Part shown: in pieces, positions 63,538 through 64,000 of the stretch | How positions within the stretch are numbered: position 1 is the stretch's first letter | Layout of the letters: the number at the start of each line of letters is the position of its first letter | From: Streptomyces barringtoniae | GTDB taxonomy: Bacteria > Actinomycetota > Actinomycetes > Streptomycetales > Streptomycetaceae | Assembly: GCF_020819595.1 (NCBI RefSeq) | Contig: NZ_JAJHNP010000007.1 | Location: 124,001-188,000 of the forward strand | Direction: 5' to 3' | Length of the DNA stretch: 64,000 nt | The notes under the pieces: model-generated | What the model was told of the DNA's origin: nothing | The model's input: only the letters and a program-made list of their open reading frames with translations | Database searches by the model: none | Program-made: the position numbers and the translations under genes

Positions 63538-64000
63538 TCACACCAGCGTCCCGCCCCCGTCCACGACCACCACCGAACCGGTGCTGTAACCCCCACGCAT
63601 CAGATACAGATACGCCTCCGCCACATCCGCCGGCTCGCCGACCCGCCCCACCGGCAGCGACTCGGCGGACGACCGGAACAGCCCCTCCCGTGCGTCCTCA
63701 GGCACCTCCCGCCACAGCTCGGTGCGCACCAGCCCGGGCGAGACCGCGTTGACCCGCAGCGGAGCCAGCTCCACCGCCAGCGCCCGGGCCAGCGACTCCA
63801 TCGCCCCGCACAGCGCCGAGGCCGCACTCGACCCCGGCAGCGGCCGGCGCCCCGCCGTCCCCGTGGTCAGCACCACCGACCCGCCCGGGCGGATCGAGGC
63901 GGCGCCGTACTTCACCGCCGTGTACGCCCCCCACAGCCGCGTGTCCAGGAACCGCCGCGCCCGTACGACATCCGCCTCCGCCAACGGCTCCAGCAGCAGC
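63538..64000 (-). CDS. SDR-family oxidoreductase, N-terminus beyond window end
   Basis: The C-terminal about 153 residues of an SDR, cut by the window end. NAVSPGLVRTELWREVP and YLMRGGYSTGSVVVVDGG are typical late SDR segments, and the frame is open to the last base. The usual Tyr-x3-Lys is not seen where expected (PGSSAASALCGAMESLARAL), so it may be an atypical SDR. Confidence 0.78.
   Translation of the reverse strand, partial: LLLEPLAEADVVRARRFLDTRLWGAYTAVKYGAASIRPGGSVVLTTGTAGRRPLPGSSAASALCGAMESLARALAVELAPLRVNAVSPGLVRTELWREVPEDAREGLFRSSAESLPVGRVGEPADVAEAYLYLMRGGYSTGSVVVVDGGGTLV

Overview
The window is very GC-rich DNA with strong third-position G/C bias, many GTG starts, ATGA/GTGA stop-start overlaps and families typical of filamentous actinomycetes (a Streptomyces-type gas-vesicle cluster, DUF574 methyltransferase next to an XRE/DUF5753 regulator, MmyB-type XRE regulator, many secreted glycoside hydrolases). 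I read it as a chromosomal segment of a Streptomyces or close relative. I see no tRNA, rRNA, CRISPR array, intact transposon or prophage.

Layout. 0-2.7 kb: the 3' half of a gas-vesicle cluster (gvpZ-like, gvpJ, gvpL, gvpS, gvpK). 2.7-13.7 kb: a small hydrophobic protein, methyltransferase, PAP2/lipid kinase fusion, histidine phosphatase, ABC-F ATPase, a Vms1/eRF1-like gene broken by an in-frame TAG, and a four-gene minus-strand operon (pyruvate-oxidase-like enzyme, DUF2795, membrane protein, PfpI). 14-19.5 kb: a repeat-rich secreted protein, a lysine-free aminotransferase-fold protein overlapping a metallo-beta-lactamase-fold protein, an MBL/DedA pair and a resolvase-like small protein. 19.5-26 kb: a DUF4132 operon, a membrane-anchored phosphodiesterase/phosphatase-like protein, and a decayed MoxR/VWA locus carrying a tandem duplication. 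26-33.4 kb: OsmC, a second DnaK, methyltransferases, regulators, a frameshifted ADP-ribosylglycohydrolase and a pterin dehydratase. 33.5-34.1 kb: 3' ends of two divergent cellulase genes (GH48 and GH6) joined by a deletion. 34-40 kb: lipoprotein, methyltransferase, SDR, GH75 chitosanase with a palindromic operator, and an aldo/keto reductase.

The most coherent and interesting block is 40.4-52.7 kb, all on the plus strand. A pqqA-pqqC-pqqD-pqqE biosynthetic operon, including a 55-residue PqqA precursor, is followed by a 162-bp tandem repeat array and then five tightly packed genes for exported enzymes: a GH88/105-like hydrolase, a lyase-like jelly-roll protein, a GH28-like/GH29-like/discoidin fusion, a GH27/GH18-like fusion, and a CBM35-FN3-FN3-PQQ sugar dehydrogenase. 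My hypothesis is an extracellular system that trims pectin side chains and oxidises a released sugar with PQQ made by the adjoining operon. pqqB and a pqqF protease are not present in the window.

52.7-64 kb: acyl-CoA synthetase, MFS exporter divergent from a double-Lrp regulator, LysR regulator divergent from a bile-acid-symporter-family protein, a GH33 sialidase, and a quinone oxidoreductase divergent from a MarR regulator with three near-identical 17-bp palindromes between them; then an isochorismatase-fold protein and an SDR cut by the window end. Four decayed loci in 64 kb (nonsense, frameshift, duplication, deletion) indicate either active gene loss or some sequence errors.
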